A stretch of 6,295 nucleotides of DNA, from contig CANRZC010000145.1 in assembly GCA_947644185.1 (NCBI GenBank), forward strand, positions 1 through 6,295, given 5' to 3'. The position numbers and the translations under genes were made by a program. Of the stretch, positions 5,317-6,295 are shown one piece after another (positions within the stretch are counted from its first letter, which is position 1; each line of letters starts with the position of its first letter). This DNA comes from an uncultured Acetatifactor sp. (GTDB lineage Bacteria; Bacillota; Clostridia; Lachnospirales; Lachnospiraceae). The notes below the pieces were generated by a model, which ran no database searches, had not been told where the DNA came from, and was given only the letters and a program-made list of their open reading frames with translations.

Positions 5317-6295
5317 ATGAAAATGCCAGAGGATTTTGACGATCATTCCAGCCTTGCACCCACAGTGGTTCTGTCAATTTTGGCAGTGACTGCGTTTGTG
5401 GCAGTGATTTTGGTGATGGTATTGTTTCTCAATCATAAGCCCAAAAAGAGCACAGCCGTAAATGGTTCTCAGCAGGCAGACTCTGCCCAGGCTGCACAGG
5501 AGGGCTCGTCTCCTGTTATCTTGTACCCAGAGACCAATGAACTGGTAAATGGCAGCGAGCTGCACCCGGAGGATTTTGATTTCTGGGACATGTATCCAGA
5601 GGAGACCAACGAGCCAAAGGCTACGAGTGAGCCGGAGGAGACCGAAGAGCCGGAGAATGATCCGTCTACAGATGGAAAGCACACATTGGTGCAGTACGCA
5701 GACGGAAAGGAGGAATGGGTTCTGATCAGTCCCTATCTGCCGAAGCATGAATATGACTTTACAAAGCTGGTCTGCCAGTCGGATTTGATGAAGTATTATG
5801 AGAATGGCAAGCAGGTTTCCTATGTGGGTGTGGATATTTCAAAGTTTCAGGATTATGTGGATTTCGTCAAGGTAAAAAAGGCTGGAATCAATTTTGTCAT
5901 GCTGCGGCTGGGTGCTAGAGGCTACGGCACAGGACAATTGATTCTGGACGAATATTTTCAGGACAATATCAAAAGAGCTACCGACGCCGGGTTGGAGGTA
6001 GGTGTCTACTTCTACTCCCAAGCTATCTCTGAGGCTGAGGCCAAAGAGGAGGCCAATATGGTCATAGAGAACTTAAGGGAATACACAATTAGCTACCCAG
6101 TGGCCTTTGATATGGAGTCAGTGGAGAATGACACTGCCAGAATAGATATCTTGAGCAGGGAGGAAAAGACTACAATTGCAAAAGCCTTTATGGACACCAT
6201 TGCAGAGGCAGGCTACAAGACACTGCTCTATGGCAACAAAGAGTGGCTGCTGAAAAAAATTGATATGTCTAAACTGACGGCCTACGATGTATGGC
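5317..6295 (+). CDS. Membrane-anchored GH25 lysozyme-like protein, 3' end cut by window
   Basis: This is the first 326 residues of a probable cell-wall muramidase of glycoside hydrolase family 25, which cleaves the MurNAc-GlcNAc bond of peptidoglycan. A short cytoplasmic start is followed by a single membrane helix (about 14-38, no signal-peptidase site evident). A Ser/Ala/Gln-rich and then Glu/Pro/Thr-rich linker runs to about 118, and a connecting region to about 165. The GH25 barrel begins at GVDISKFQ (171-178) and continues with FVMLRLGARGYGTG (193-206), GVYFYSQA (229-236) and VAFDMES (262-268). By family comparison the catalytic acids are Asp173, Asp265 and Glu267, all present. The sequence ends at AYDVW, just before the C-terminal part of the barrel. 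The protein should sit outside the membrane, tethered to it. No functional link with Rnf is known to me; the linkage is positional. Confidence 0.9.
   Translation, partial: MKMPEDFDDHSSLAPTVVLSILAVTAFVAVILVMVLFLNHKPKKSTAVNGSQQADSAQAAQEGSSPVILYPETNELVNGSELHPEDFDFWDMYPEETNEPKATSEPEETEEPENDPSTDGKHTLVQYADGKEEWVLISPYLPKHEYDFTKLVCQSDLMKYYENGKQVSYVGVDISKFQDYVDFVKVKKAGINFVMLRLGARGYGTGQLILDEYFQDNIKRATDAGLEVGVYFYSQAISEAEAKEEANMVIENLREYTISYPVAFDMESVENDTARIDILSREEKTTIAKAFMDTIAEAGYKTLLYGNKEWLLKKIDMSKLTAYDVW
5596..5652 (+). repeat. Imperfect direct repeat in the GH25 linker
   Basis: Two 21-base copies at 5596-5616 and 5632-5652 encode PEETNEP (residues 94-100) and PEETEEP (106-112). A related PETNE occurs at residues 71-75. 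They look like small internal duplications in a flexible acidic spacer between membrane helix and enzyme domain. Confidence 0.55.

Noticed and set aside
5292..5339. 15-codon open frame starting just before and overlapping the GH25 start, possible leader peptide
   Set aside because: Its G-rich upstream sequence leaves only about 2 bases before the ATG, too close for a normal ribosome site, and the peptide shows no attenuator-like features.

Overview
The window carries a complete six-gene rnf operon, rnfC-rnfD-rnfG-rnfE-rnfA-rnfB. It encodes the membrane-bound ferredoxin:NAD+ oxidoreductase (Rnf complex). The operon is followed on the same strand by the 5' part of a gene for a membrane-anchored family 25 (GH25) lysozyme-like protein that runs off the right edge. 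The CDGEAB gene order, strong AGGAGG-type ribosome sites, a clostridial-length RnfC (438 aa, without the long C-terminal tail seen in proteobacteria), a moderate GC content and the style of the GH25 protein all suggest an anaerobic Firmicute of the Clostridia, most likely Lachnospiraceae-like. That placement is inference from style, not from a marker gene.

Layout: positions 1-100 hold the probable start of a divergent minus-strand gene, whose reading frame appears broken by one base. Positions 101-242 are an AT-rich intergenic region with overlapping candidate -10 elements on both strands and a few short repeats. The six rnf genes fill 243-5262 and are tightly packed: rnfD/rnfG overlap by 11 bases, rnfG/rnfE overlap by 8, rnfE/rnfA abut exactly, and the other gaps are 14-30 bases. 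A 54-base gap without a terminator leads to the GH25 gene at 5317. No terminator, tRNA, rRNA, CRISPR array or mobile element was seen.

How the parts work together: RnfB (many Fe-S clusters) accepts electrons from reduced ferredoxin. Membrane subunits RnfA and RnfE, with a shared iron-sulfur centre, and the flavoproteins RnfG and RnfD carry them across and back through the membrane. RnfC delivers them to NAD+. The energy released pumps Na+ or H+ out of the cell. RnfD and RnfG need covalent FMN added by ApbE, which is not encoded here.

This is a known system, not a new one. The point most worth a second look is RnfG: its single N-terminal membrane helix appears to have lost about ten residues in frame, and its flavinylation motif reads AGAT instead of the usual S/T-GAT. 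RnfE also ends in a cysteine-rich soluble tail.
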